NCBI GenBank assembly: GCA_029237695.1 | Contig: CM055266.1 | Location: 9,069,805 to 9,133,804 of the forward strand | Source: Conchocele bisecta | Lineage: Eukaryota > Mollusca > Bivalvia > Lucinida > Thyasiridae | Direction: 5' to 3' | Length of the DNA: 64,000 nucleotides | Part shown: in pieces, positions 32,701-47,700 of the stretch | How positions within the stretch are numbered: the stretch's first letter is position 1 | Layout of the letters: every line of letters begins with the position of its first letter | Position numbers and translations under genes: made by a program | Notes under the pieces: generated by a model | The model's input: the letters and a program-made list of their open reading frames with translations, nothing else | The model's database searches: none | What the model was told of the DNA's origin: nothing

Positions 32701-35700
32701 AAGCCACCCGACAGTCATGCATGACAAAGCACCGTCAGAAAAAAACCCAACTATAATGCAAATTCTAAGCAATTTGACATTCACATTGAGCATGCCAACT
32801 GCATAGGTGGGCTATAGTATGAAAATATGAATGATCAGGCTCCAGATAAGGAATTAGTAATTGAGTATTTTCACTATCATTTCTGAAGCAAATGGGTATT
32901 TCAAAATTTTAATTGGGTAAAATAAAATCACACTACTTTTTACACATCAACAAACAGCAATTATTGAATAGTTTGCTTCGAAATGAAAACATGTCTTGGC
33001 ATTTCAGTAGAATTGTCTCCTTGTTATTGCTTTTTGGTACTCGCTACTTCTGATTTTAATTGTTTTTTCTTGCAATTTTAATTGGGTATTTAAGAAAATA
33101 CGCACTGAATGATGATATATAAGCATATCCATGAAGTCAAACCGACTTATAGTCGCGGAGATACATGTACGAGGTATCTAAAAGGTACAACACAGGTTTC
33201 GGACACATGGACAGACACGCGGATGCATAGTTGCGAACGATAACTCTTGCAATCTACTCCCGTACCGTCCGTAGCCAGCAGAGAAGGCCTATGAGTGGAA
33301 TCGTAACTCTGGCTACGGACGGTACAGGAGTAGATTGCAAGAGTTACCATTCGCAACTAGCGGATGCACAGACATCATCTGCAATGTGTGTGTTCACTAT
33401 GTGAAGATGATTTCCACAATTTGAAGGTCTTAGGCTGTATGGATACAGAAACCATTGGTACTTAAATCCTTGGTAATAGAGAGCTAATGGGTTGGCTACA
33501 GAATGAAAATATGGATGATGACAAATAAACATATAAAGCTCCAAGAAAATCCGAAACTCAGATTTTCTTGGAGCTTTATATGTTTATTTGTTATCATCCA
33601 TTTCTGCAGAAATGTAAACTGCATATGAGACAAGCCATGTGCGATGTGAAATTTTCTGTAAATGACGTCGAAAATTGTCAGAGAAAATGCAGAATTCTAT
33701 TCCGCATTTGCTCTGAACATTTCGTAAATTTTCAACATCATTTGCGGAAAATATCCTAATTAAGTTCTGTAAATATCTTTCATGAGATACAGCACATCTT
33801 CTTAGGTACAAAGTCACACGACTTGTTTGACATTCTGTATAGTTTGATCAGTGATACACTGGTCTTGCAAGCTTCCCACAAATAAAATTGATCCTCATCA
33901 GACTGGAATAACCAAACTTATCAGGAGCTAGACTGGCCACAAATGGTATACTCCACATGCTCTAACATGCATTGTAGGCTCATAATCAGAGAGGGGGGTC
34001 ACTACGGTCGAACGACACCCGAGTACCACCTTGAAATCCACTTTTTCATACACGGTATCAGAAATATTGTAGTTATATTGTCATTGTAAAATATTCATGC
34101 AAGAACGAGAGTCATATTATGTGCTCAGTCTTTGTTGAGAATACAGGAAATTGTGTTTCAGACCACCTGAATTTCAAACTTTTCTCGTGGAGAATGCCCC
34201 GGACCCCCTCGCTGCCTCAGGCCCTGGACCCCTTCAGGCCCTGGAATAGTTGTGGGCAGTAACTCTGCAAAACTCCCGTGCCGCCCGCAGCATACGGTAC
34301 GGGAGTTTTGCAGAGCAGGGTTTGCACTCATTTGGGAAGATCAAATTCCATGACTTTCAAGGACCTGTTTTCGAAATTCAAGGACCCATGTTTGCATGGA
34401 TGATGCTGATGAAACGGTGTTTTACGGCTTATCGACTCATAACTTGAGCTATTTCGAGCCTGGAATACACCTGTGTTGGGGAGAGAAGTAGTAATTCAGT
34501 TCTGACTTTACAAAATCCCGATTTGGTGCCAGGTGCCCTTACCACATCAAATTGTTTGGCTAGAAATCACGAAATTGCACTGAACTTTCCTCAACAACAC
34601 CAATAATTGGACTGGAATACAAATTTCATGACTTTCAATGACCTTTTCAGAAAAAGAGACAAATTCCATGACTTTCCAGGCCAGGAATCCATTTTTCCAA
34701 ATTCCATGACTTTCCAGGAATTTAAGGACCTGGCAGAGTTACTGCCCGCAACTAGCCATCAAAAAGACCCGCCGCTTCAAATAGTCTGGTTATGGGTCTA
34801 CATTTGTATACATACATACATCATACTCACCATATTTCTCAGTTCCGAATAGAATGCCAAGGCGAATGCTATGATGAACAACGCATACACAACAAAGAAT
34901 TCTATAAAAGTGTTTAGGATATCCTTGAACATCACCACATATATTCCAAATGTGGGAAACCGCTGTGCAAACAGCACTAAATTGATCCACGCAAAAAATA
35001 GTGCCGCTGCTCCGATTGACCACTGCCAATCCTGAAAATAGAAAATATTAAGTAAGAACCCTAACTATTCAGACACAATTACAATACAAAGAGTGTCCAA
35101 ATGTATAGGGTTAGTATGGTTGTACTGGTTTATCACAATACCAATATATTTGGATACAATTTGTTTTGGGAAACCCATATTTTATTCCACAAACAAATGG
35201 TGTCAGAATATTTAGGGTTAGTACGGATTTGGGATACAATCTGTTTCAACTCTGGTTTTAATTATTGTTCCAAAGCAATCTTCATTACCAGTTAACCATT
35301 TCATTATTAAGTAACTGTCTTGGATTCTTCCCGGTTTTATTTTCAGATCATTCCATTCAGAAGACTAGACATTATTTTTGTAAAACATGGACATGCCCAA
35401 CGGCATATTGGGGCCCGTGTCACTAAACTTTGTACGACTAAAATGTTCGTAAGTGCAAATTTAGGATCGTCTGGAAATTTCAATTGATGGAAAAACATTT
35501 ATTGAGCATAAGCTGCAAATGCAGTAAGGGTTAATATGGGAATACAGTTGTGAACAAACTCTGAAAGACCCAACACACTTATGATAATTGTGGCTGCGAC
35601 TGGAGAAATATGGTTTCTGGGATTTGTGACCAGTGTAGCTCCTGACCAAACAGCATGCGGATAACAATCTATATTGCTTGCAATAAGCATGTCGTGTTTT

Positions 35701-38700
35701 TCACTGATGGAATGGCGACCAGTGCAGCTCCTGATCAGACTGTGCGAATGCACAGGCTGATCTGGATCTACACTGATCGTATATCCCATTAGCCCTATTT
35801 ATCCCGATTCTGCATATGCACAGGCTGACCTGGATCAACACTGGTCACATAAGCCATAAGCCCCATATCTCCAGTCACAGCCACACAATGGGTTTGACAA
35901 CTTACCAATCGGAATCCTGTGGAAAACTGGCAGGGGTCGAAGTCGATGACGAGGATGATAGAAAACACAAAGATGATCCACTCGAGCAGGTTCTCAATGG
36001 TGATGTAGTTCTTCCTTGCTTGGAAAAACTGGCAAAGCTGAAAACAATGTTTTATACATGTACCATGGTTGTCCATTTGACCTTATTACATGCATAATTT
36101 TCATAACTGGGCCTGTGGGTGGTGGTCGGGCGAACGAGACGGTGTAAATTAATGGTAGGGGTTCCTCCTTATAGGAATCACGGTTTGCCTGGTTTGACCC
36201 TCAGGTACGTTTTTATCTTTGGCTCTTTTGTTATCTGGGAGTTGAATTGGGTTATTGCCCATTATAAAAGCAGTAAGATTATTACTGATCCTACTGCTTT
36301 TGGGAGGGGCCAAGTGATTCTGGTGTGGCGAGGACCTGGCATCGGATCAGGATAATTCTGATTTCAGGGCTGAATATATAGTTTTGTTATTGTAAATATT
36401 CAGTTCTGATTTTGGGATTCCCCCCCCCCCATTTGTAAATGTACTTGAACATGTACATGTACTTGTACAGGTAATATATGGGATTTAGTCCTAAACCCAT
36501 TGACCCGGCCTTAAATGACCTTAGCTGTTGATAGGCCGTTAAACCCCAACAAACAAACAAACATAACTGGGCCTGTGGCTGTGAAACTTGGGCTTATGGG
36601 CATTGGCTGCGCTTGTTGACCAGACCCATGATCACGGTCATCACCGCTGCTACTAATTCAGTTTTTTTTATCTACCTGAACAATTGATCCATATTTGACA
36701 GTCACAGTCACAGTTTCAGGTTGTTCTTGTTTGTTGACTAGTTTTCAATTCATTATAATCAAAGTATTTGTCTCTTGTGGACCCATAAATGGAAATAAAA
36801 ATCTTGTATCTCGTATACATTACAGGGGGCACTAAAATTTGTACGACTAAAAGTGCAAAATTATGATAATCCGTATATATCACATTAAACTGTTTTCTTG
36901 CAAACAATTATTGGAGTTACATTTATTGAGCATAGGCTGCATATGCAGCCTATGCTCAATAAATGTAAATCCATCAATTGAAATTTCCAGACGATCCTAA
37001 GTTTGCACTTACAAACATTTTATTCGTACAAAGTTTAGTGAAACGAGCCCCTGGTGAAGATAAAGTCATTCTGAAGTAAGAGCTGACACAAAATTTTAAC
37101 ACTCATAGATTTTGTTGTCTGCTTTTTATTTTATATTTTCAATTTCTCTAAGCAAAAACATGCTTTGACAGCACTTCAGAATCATTTCCATTGGAGTGCT
37201 GTCAGATAATGTTTTATTGTGAAACTAATGCCCCCGCTGGCAGCCAAAGAAAACGAGGCACATTTGAAAACACAGAGGGAAATGTGGATTTGTCACAGCA
37301 TGAAAGCAGACCATCAGAGCAGTTTTGTTTGTTGGGGTTTAACGGCCTATCAACAGCTTTGGTCATTTAAGGCCGGGTCAATGGGTTTTAGTACTAAATC
37401 CCATATATTACCTGTACAAGTACATGTACATGTTCAAGTACATATACAAATGGGGGGAAAATCCCAAAATCAGAAATGAATTTTTACAATAACAAAACTA
37501 TATATTCAGCCCTGAAATCAGAATAATCCTGATCTGATGCCAGGTCCTCGCCACACCAGAATCATTTGGCCCCTCCCAAAAGCAGCAGGATCAGTAATAA
37601 TCTTACTACTTTTATAATGGGCAATAACCCAATTCAACTCCCAGGTAACAAAAGAGCCAAAGATAAAAACGTACCCGAGGGCCAAACCAGGCAAATCGTG
37701 ATTCCTATAAGGAGGAACCCCTACCATTAATTTATGCCGTCTCATTTGCCCGACCACCACCCACTCAATGCGTGTGTGAAATATCAATCAGATCCATGCA
37801 AGGAAACAACATTACAGCAATATATATGCTATGAATGGTTGAGAGAGAAAGTTAAAAGTGAAAGTTTAATGTCCCAGCAACAAATAAGGTCATATAGAGA
37901 CAGAAATAAATTCTCATCCGACAGACCAGTGGGATGGAAATACTATGCAAGTCATTTTTCATGACTAGGGATTGAACTCACAACCTCCAGTATTGAAATC
38001 CAATGCCATATACCCTAGGCCATGGCCAATCTATCAGGTTAAAAGAGAGAACGGTGAAGAAAGTTTACCTCCATAATGATGAGTGTGACGGCAAGAACGA
38101 TGATGAAGTATTTGCAGACCTGCTGGAAGGTGGACTGCCGGTACCCGCTCGCGTCCACCTTGTCACACAGAGAGTTCCCCACGCTGCCCAGAACTGTGGC
38201 CGAGTCACTGGAATTAATCGCTGGTTGTATTATCATGGTACATGTATTATATGCATCTGGCAACTTGGGAAAAAATCAGAGACGAGCATCTCATACAAAA
38301 AAAATAAATATATATATTAAACAAATCCGCTGCACATTCCGCAAACCCTGTGTCTGAGAACCTAAGTACTTATTTTTTATGGCCTAATATTGGGCTTGAA
38401 GTCCACTTCATCCCACTATATAACAGACCTGCGATAATGTGACTTACTGTGAGTATGTGGGTTCTGTGGTCACCATACAACAGACCTGTGAGAATGTGAC
38501 TCATAGTGAGTATGGGGGTTCTGTGGTCGCCATACAACAGACCTGGGAGAATGTGACTTACAATGGGTATGGGGGTTTGGTCGCCATACAACAGACCTGG
38601 GAGAATGTAACTTACAACGAGTATGGGGGTTTGGTCGCCATACAACAGACCTGGGAGAATGTAACTTACAGTGAGTATGGGGGTTCTATGGTCACCATAC

Positions 38701-41700
38701 AACAGACCTGTGAGAATGTGACTTACAATGAGTATGGGGGTTCTCTGGTCGCCATACAACATAACTGGGAGAATGTGACTTACAATGAGCATGGGGGTTC
38801 TGTGGTCACCATACAACCGACCTGCGAGAATGTGACTCACAGTGAGTATGGGGGTTCTGTGGTCATCATACAACAGACCTGGGAGAATGTGACTCACAGT
38901 GAGTATGGGGGTTCTGTGGTCACCATACAACAGACCTGGGAGAATGTGACTCACAGTGAGTATTGGGGTTCTGTGGTCACCATACAACCGACCTGTGAGA
39001 ATGTGACTTACAATGAGTATGGGGGTTCTGTGGTCACCATACAACCGACCTGTGAGAATGTGACTCACAGTGAGTATGGGCGTTCTGTGGTCACCATACA
39101 ACAGACCTGGGAGAATGTGACGTACAACGAGTATGGGGGTTCTGTGGTTGCCATACAACATACCTGGGAGAATGTGACTTACAATGGGTATGGGGGTTTG
39201 GTCACCATACAACAGACCTGGGAGAATGTGACTTACAATGAGTATGGGGGTTCTGTGGTCACCATGCAACAGACCTGCGAGAATGTGACTTACAATGAGT
39301 ATGGGTGTTCTGTGGTCGCCATACAACAGACCTGGGAGAATGTAACTCACAGTGAGTATTGGGGTTCTGTGGTCACCATACAACCGACCTGCGAGAATGT
39401 GACTTGCAGTGAGTATGGAGGTTCTGTGGTCACCATACAACAGACCTGCGAGAATGTGACTTACAATGAGTATGGGGGTTCTGCGGTCACCATACAACAG
39501 ACCTGCGAGAATGTGACTTACAATGAGTATGGGGGTTCTGTGGTCGCCATACAACAGACCTGGGAGAATGTGACTTACAATGGGTATGGGGGTTTGGTCG
39601 CCATACAACAGACCTGCGAGAATGTGACTTACAATGAGTATAGGGGTTCTGTGGTCGCCATACAACAGACCTGTGAGAATGTGACTTACAATGAGTATGG
39701 GGGTTCTGTGGTCACCATACAACAGACCTGCGAGAATGTGTCTTACAATGAGTATGGGGGTTCTGTGGTCGCCATACAACAGACCTGGGAGAATGTGACT
39801 TACAATGGGTATGGGGGTTTGGTCGCCATACAACAGACCTGCGAGAATGTGACTTACAATGAGTATGGGGGTTCTGTGGTCGCCATACAACAGACCTGTG
39901 AGAATGTGACTTACAGTGAGTATGGGGGTTCTGTGGTCACCATACAACCGACCTGCAAGAATGTGACTTACAGTGAGTATGGGGGTTCTGTGGTCGCCAT
40001 ACAACAGACCTGCGAGACTGTGACTTACAATGAGTATGGGGGTTCTGTGGTCGCCATACAACAGACCTGGGAGAATGTGACTTACAATGAGTATGGGGGT
40101 TTGGTGGTCACCATATAACAGACCTGCGAGAATGTGACTTACAGTGAGTATGGGGGTTCTGTGGTCACCATACAACAGACCTGCGAGAATGTGACTTACA
40201 ATGAGTATGGGGGTTCTGTGGTCGCCATACAACAGACCTGCGAGAATGTGACTTACAGTGAGTATGGGGGTTCTGTTGTCACCATACAACAGACCTGCGA
40301 GAATGTGACTTAGTGAGTATGGGGGTTCTGTGGTCACCATACAACAGACCTGCGAGAATGTGACTTACAATGGGTATGGGGGTTTGGTCACCATACAACA
40401 GACCTGCGAGAATGTGACTTACAATGAGTATGGGGGTTCTGTGGTCACCATACAACAGACCAGCGAGAATGTGACTTACAATGAGTATGGGGGTTTGGTC
40501 GCCATACAACAGACCTGCGAGAATGTGACTTACAATGAGTATGGGGGTTTGGTCGCCATACAACAGACCTGCGAGAATGTGACTTACAATGAGTATGGGG
40601 GTTTGGTGGTCACCATACAACAGACCTGCGAGAATGTGATTTACAGTGAGTATGGGGGTTCTGTGGTCACCATACAACAGACCTGCGAGAATGTGACTTA
40701 CAGTGAGTATGGGGGTTCTGTGGTCACCATACAACAGACCTGCAAGAATGTGACTTACAATGGGTATGGGGGTTTGGTCACCATACAACAGACCTGCGAG
40801 AATGTGACTTACAATGAGTACGGGGGTTCTGTGGTCGCCTTACAACAGACCTGCGAGAATGTGACTTACAGTGAGTATGGGGGTTCTGTGGTCACCATAC
40901 AACAGACCTGCGAGAATGTGACTTACAATGGGTATGGGGGTTTGGTCACCATACAACAGACCTGCGAGAATGTGACTTACAATGAGTATGGGGGTTCTGT
41001 GGTCACCATACAACAGACCTGCGAGAAAAATGTGACTTACAATGAGTATGGGGGTTTGGTCGCCATACAACAGACCTGCGAGAATGTGATTTACAATGAG
41101 AATGGGGGTTCTGTGGTCACCATACAACAGACCTGCGATAATGTGATTTACAGTGAGTATGGGGGTTCTGTGGTCGCCATACAACAGACCTGCGAGAATG
41201 TGACTTACAATGAGTATGGGGGTTCTGTGGTCACCATACAACAGACCTGCGAGAATGTGACTTACAATGAGTATGGGGGTTTGGTGGTCACCATACAACA
41301 GACCTGCGATAATGTGATTTACAGTGAGTATGGGGGTTCTGTGGTCACTATACAACAGACCTGCGAGAATGTGACTTACAATGAGTATGGGGGTTTGGTG
41401 GTCATCATACAACAGACCTGCGAGAATGTGACTTACAATGAGTATGGGGGTTTGGTGGTCACCATACAACAGACCTGCGATAATGTGATTTACAGTGAGT
41501 ATGGGGGTTCTGTGGTCGCCATACAACAGACCTATGAGAATGTGACTTACAATGAGTATGGCGTTCTGTGGTCACCATACAACAGACCTGCGAGAATGTG
41601 ACTTACAATGAGTATGGGGGTTCTATGGTCGCCATATAACAGACCTGCGAGAATGTGGCTTACAATGGGTATGGGGGTTTGATCACCATACAACAGACCT

Positions 41701-44700
41701 GCGAGAATGTGACTTACAATGAGTATGGGGGTTCTGTGGTCACCATACAACAGACCTGCGAGAATGTGACTCACAGTGAGTATGGGGGTTCTATGGTCGC
41801 CATATAACAGACCTGTGAGAATGTGGCTTACAATGGGTATGGGGGTTTGATCACCATACAACAGACCTGCGAGAATGTGACTTACAATGAGTATGGGGGT
41901 TCTGTGGTCACCATACAACAGACCTGCAAGAATGTGACTTACAGTGAGTATGGGGGTTCTATGGTCGCCATATAACAGACCTGTGAGAATGTGGCTTACA
42001 ATGGGTATGGAGGTTTGATCACCATAACAACAAGACCTGCGAGAATGTGACTTACAATGAGTAATTGGGGTATCTGTGGTCACCATTACAATCAGACCTG
42101 CAAGAATGTGACCTTACAGGGGGTTTGGAGTATGGGGGTTTCCCTATGGGTCCGCCATATAACAAGACCTGTGAGAATGTGGCCTTTCAACAATGTTCTG
42201 GAGTTTTGGAATCACCATACTACAGACCAGCGAGAATGTGACTTACAATGAGTTATGGGGGTTTTGGTCGCCATACAACAAGACCCTTGCGAGAAATGTG
42301 ACTTACAATGAGTATGGGGGTTTTAGGTCTCCATACAACAGGACCTGCGGAGAATTGATCCTTACAATGAAGTATGGGGGTTTGGTGGTCAACCATACAA
42401 CAGACCTGCGAGAATGTGATTTACAGTGAGTATGGGGTTGGTTCTGTGGTCACCATACAACAGTACCCTGCGAGAATGTGACTTACAGTGAGTATGGGGG
42501 TTTTCGTGGGTCACCATACAACAGACCCTGCTGTGAATGTGAACTTACAATGGGTATGGGGGTTTGGGTCCACCATCAACAGGGACCTGCGAAGAATGGG
42601 GATTTGGACTACAATGAGTATGGGGGTTCCTGTGGTCGCCTTTACAACAGACCTGCGAAAGTGACTTAACAGTGAGTATGGGGTTCCTGTGGTCACCAAC
42701 AACAGACCTGCGAGATGTGAACTTACAAATTTATGGGGGTTTTGGTCACCAACAACAGACCTGCGAGGGGAATTGTGACTTACAATGAGGTATGGGGGTT
42801 CGGTGGTCCACCATACAACAGGCCTGCCGAGGAATGTGACTTACAATGAGTAATGGTGGTTTAGGTCGCTTCATACAACAGACCTCGAGAAAGTGACTTA
42901 CAATGGGGAGAATTTGGGGTTCTGTGGTCACCATACAACAGACCTGCGATAATGTGAATTTACAGTGAATATGGGGGTTTCCTTGGTCGCCATACAACAG
43001 ACCCTGCGAGAAATGTGACTTACAATGGGGGAGTTTATGGGGGTTTTCTGTGTTCCACCATACAACAGACCTGCGAGAATGTGACTTACAATGAGTATGG
43101 GGGTTTGGGGTGGGCACCATAAAATAAAAAAAAACAAAAAAAAAAAAAAAACAACAGGGGGACCTTGCGATAATGGGTTTGATTTACCCCCCCCCAGTGA
43201 GTATGGGGGTTCCTTTGGTCACTATACAACAGATACCTGCGAGAATGTGACTTACAATGAGGTATGGGGGTTTGGTTTGGTGGTCATCAAACAACAGACC
43301 TGCGAGAATGTGAACTTAACCAATGAGATGGGGGATATGGTGTCCCCATTACAACAGACTGCGATAATGGAATTTACAGTGAGTATGGGGGTCTGTGGTC
43401 GCCCATACAACAGACCTATGAAAGAATGGGGTTGACTTACAATGAGTATGGCGTTCTGTGGTCACCATACCAACAAGACCTGCGAGAATGTGAACTTACA
43501 TGATATGGGGGTTCTATTTGGTCGCCAATAACAGACCTGCGAGAATGTGCTTACAATGGGGGTTAATGGGGGTTTTTTGATCACCATACAACAGACCTCG
43601 GAGAATGTTACTACAATGAGTATGGGGTGTTCCTGTGGTCACCATACCAACAGAACCTCTGCGAGAATGGACTCACAGTGAGTATGGGGGTCTTAAGGTT
43701 CGCCATTATAACAGACCTGTGAGAATGGGGGTTGGCTTACAAGGGTATGGGGGTGGGATCCCCACCATACAACATCCTGCGAAGAATGTGACATACAATG
43801 AGTATGGGGGTTTCTGTGGTCACCCATACAACAGACCTTGAGGAATGTGACCTTTCACCAAGTGAGTAAGGGGGTTCTATGGGGGTTTCCCGCCATATAA
43901 CAGGACCATGCGGAATGGAACCTTACAGTGAGTATGGTGGTTCTAATGGTCGCCATATAACAGACCCTGTGAGAATGTGACTTACATGAGCATCGGGGGT
44001 TCTGTGGTCAACCATACAACAGACCTGCGAGGAATTTTGTGACTCACAGTAGTATAGGGGTTCTGTGGTCACCATACAACAGACCTGCTAGGGGGAATTA
44101 GACTTACAATGGGTATGGGGGTTTGGTCCACCAAATCACAACAACCAGCGAGAATGTGACTTAACAATGAGTAATGGGGTTCTGTGGTCAACCAACAACA
44201 GACTGCGAAAAAAAAGAACCCTGTGACTTACAATGATTATGGGGGGTCTGTGGTCGCCATACAACAACCTTTTGGGGGAAATTTGGTGGACTCACAGTGA
44301 GTATGGGGGTTCAAGTTGGTCACCAATACAACAGACCTGCGAGAACTGTCGACTTACAATGAGTATAGGGGGGTTTGGTGGACACCAAACAACAGACCTG
44401 TGAGATTATACTTACAATGGGTATGGGGGTTTGGTCACCATACAACATACCTGCGAGTGTGACCATTACAAAGATTATGGGGGGTTTGGTGGTCACACAT
44501 ACAACAACCTGCGATAATTTGATTTACAGTGAGTAATGGGGGTTCAGTGGTCGCCATACAACAGACCTGCGAGACGCTTTACTTACAATGGTATGTGGGT
44601 TTGAATCACCATACAACAGACCTGCGAGAATGTGACTTTACAATGAGTATGTGGTTTTCTGTTGGTCACCCATACAACAGACCTGGCGAGAATGTGACCT

Positions 44701-47700
44701 TACAATCGATATGGGGTTTGGTGGTCAATCCTAACCAACAACATGCGAGAAATGTGACTTCACAATGAGTAATGGGGGTTTGGTGGTCACCAACAACAGA
44801 CCTGCGATTTTTAATGGGATTTAACAGTGAGAATGGGGTTCCTGTGGTCGCCATACAACAGAGTAAACAGAAGAAAAATAAAAAGAAGGAGAAAATAGAG
44901 AAAAAAGAAGAACCGAACATCAGAGAAGAAAGAAAAAATAAACTAAAAAAACCACTATGAGGAATGTGGACCCATACAAAGAGTATGGGCGTTCTGTGGT
45001 CACCTAAACAACAGGGGGACCTTTGCGAAGAAGTGACTTCAATGATTATGGGGTCCTATGGTCGCCATATAACAAGACCTGCGAAAGAAAGGTGGCCTTA
45101 ACCAATGGGTATGGGGTTTGAATCACCAACAACAACCTCGATAATGTGAACATACAAAGAGTATGGGGTTCGCTGGTCACCATTACAACAGACCTGCGAA
45201 GAATGTGACACACAGGGGGTTTGAGTATGGGGTTCTTATGGTCGCCATATAACCAGAACCTTGAGAATGTGGCCTTTAAACAATGGTATGGGTTTGATCC
45301 ACCATACAACAAACTGCGAGGAATGTGACGTCCAACAATGAGTAATGGGGTTCTGTGGTCCCCATACACAGACCTGCCGAGAATGAAGACTCACAGTGAG
45401 AATGGGGGGATCTAATGGTCGCCATATATAACAGACCTGGCGAGAATGTGACTTACAGTGAGTAATGGGGGTTCTATGGTCCCATATAACAGACTGCGAG
45501 AATGTGACTTACAAGTGAGTATGGGGGGTTTTTTCTGTGGTCGCCATATAACGAACCTGAGAATGTGACTACAGGGGGTAGGTAATGGTTGGTCTGTGGT
45601 CACCATACAACAAGACCTCGCCGAGAATGTGACTCACAGTCTGAAGTATGGGGGTTCTGTGGTCACCATACAACAGACCTGCCGAGAAATGACTTACATG
45701 GGTATGGGGGTTTGGTCACCATACAACAAGCCTGCGAGAATGTGACTTACAATGAGTATGGGGTTCTGTTGGTCACCTACAACAGACCTGCTAGACTGTG
45801 ACTTCAAAGATTATGGGGGTTTCTGTGGTCGCCATACAAAAGACCTGTGAGAAAGTGACTCACATGAGTATGGGGGTTCTGTGGGTCACCATACAAACAG
45901 ACCTCGAGACTGTGACTTACAATGATATGGGGGTTTGTGGCACCATACAAACAAGACCTGTGAGAAATGACTTAACAATTGGTAAGGGGTTTGGTCACCA
46001 CAACAGAACCTGCGAGATGTGACTTACAATGAGTATGGGGGTTTGGTGGTCAACCATACAACAGACCTGCGATAATGTGATTTACCGTGATAGGGGGTTT
46101 TCGTGGGTTCGCCTACAACAACCTGCGAGACTGTGGACTTAACAATGGGTATGGGGGTTTGATCACCATACAACAGAACCTGCGAGAATGGGGACTTACC
46201 AATGAGTATGGGGGGTTCTGTGGTCACCATACAACAGACCTGCGAGAATGTGACTACAATGTAAGTATGGGGGTTTGGTGGTCAATCCTACAAAGAACCT
46301 GCAGAATGTGACTTACAATGATAAAGGGGTTTTGGTGGTCACCAACCAACAAACCTGCGATAATGATTTACAGTGATATGGGTTCTGTGGTCCGCCATAC
46401 AACACCTATGAGAATGTGACTTCAAATGAGTATGCGTTACTGTTGGTCACCATACAACAACCTGCTAGAATGTGACTACAATTATAATTTGGGGGGTTTC
46501 AGGTCGCCATATAACAAGTGCGATGTGGCTACAATGTGGGGGTCGGGGGATTCCACCATACAACAGACCTGCGAGAATGTTGCTTTACAATGATATGGGG
46601 GTTCTGGTTGGTCACCCAAACAAAGACCTGCAGAAGTGACTCACAGTGATATGGGGGTTCTATGGTCGCCATATTAACAGACCTGTGAGAATGTGGCTTA
46701 CAATGGGTATGGGGGTTTTGAATCACCATACACAGACCTGCGAGAATGTGACTTACAATGATATGGGGGTTTCTGTTGGTCACCATACAACAGACCTGCG
46801 AGAATACTCCTGTGAGGTATTGGGGGGTTCTATGGTCGCCATATAACAGACCCTCGAGAATGTGACTTTACAGTGAGTAATGGGGGTTCTATGGTCCGCC
46901 ATAATAACAGACCCTGTGAGAATGTGACTTACAGTGAGCATGGGGGTTTTTCTGTGGTCACCAAACAACAGACCTGCAGAATGTGACTCCACATGAGTAT
47001 GGGGGTTTCTGTGGTCCACCTTACAACAGACCTGCTAGAATTGTGACTTACAATGGGTATGGGGAATTGGTCACCATACAACAGACCTGGCGAGAATGTG
47101 ACTTTACAATGTTATGGGGGTTCTGTGGTCACCATACCAACAGACCTGCGAGACGTGATTACAATGATTATGGGGTTCTTTGGTCCGCCAACAACAGAAC
47201 CAGAGAAATGTTACGCACAGTGGATATGGGGGTTTCTGTGGACACCATACAACATACCCTGCGAGAAGTTGACTTACAAATGAGTATGGGGGTTCCAGTT
47301 GGTACAACCATACAACAGACCCTGCGAGAATGAAGGACTCACAGGGGTTTGGATATGGGTGTTCAAAGGTCCGCCATATAACAAGACCTGCGAGAATGTG
47401 ACCCTTACAGTGAAAAGTATGGGGGGATCAATTGGTCGCCATATAACAGGGACCTGTGAAGAATGGGGTTTGGACTTACAGTGCCAGCATGGGGCTGTGG
47501 TCACCAAACAACAGACCTGCGAGAATGTTGACTCCCCAGTGAGTATGTGGGTTCCCTGTGGTCAACCATTACAACGACCTGCGATAAATGTTACTTACAA
47601 TGGGGGATTTGGGGGTTTTTTGGTCACCATACAACAAGACCTGCGAGAATGTAACCATACAATGATTATGGGGTTTCTGTGTGCACCATAAACAACAGAC

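Noticed and set aside
38439..40118. 559-codon open frame on the plus strand with 19-residue repeats
   Set aside because: Same array, antisense to the channel gene, with no start context, domain or signal peptide. A secreted repeat protein is not supported.
38370..40340. 656-codon open frame on the minus strand with 19-residue repeats
   Set aside because: It lies inside the intronic 57-bp minisatellite. The open frame follows from a unit length divisible by three, and the opposite strand is open as well.
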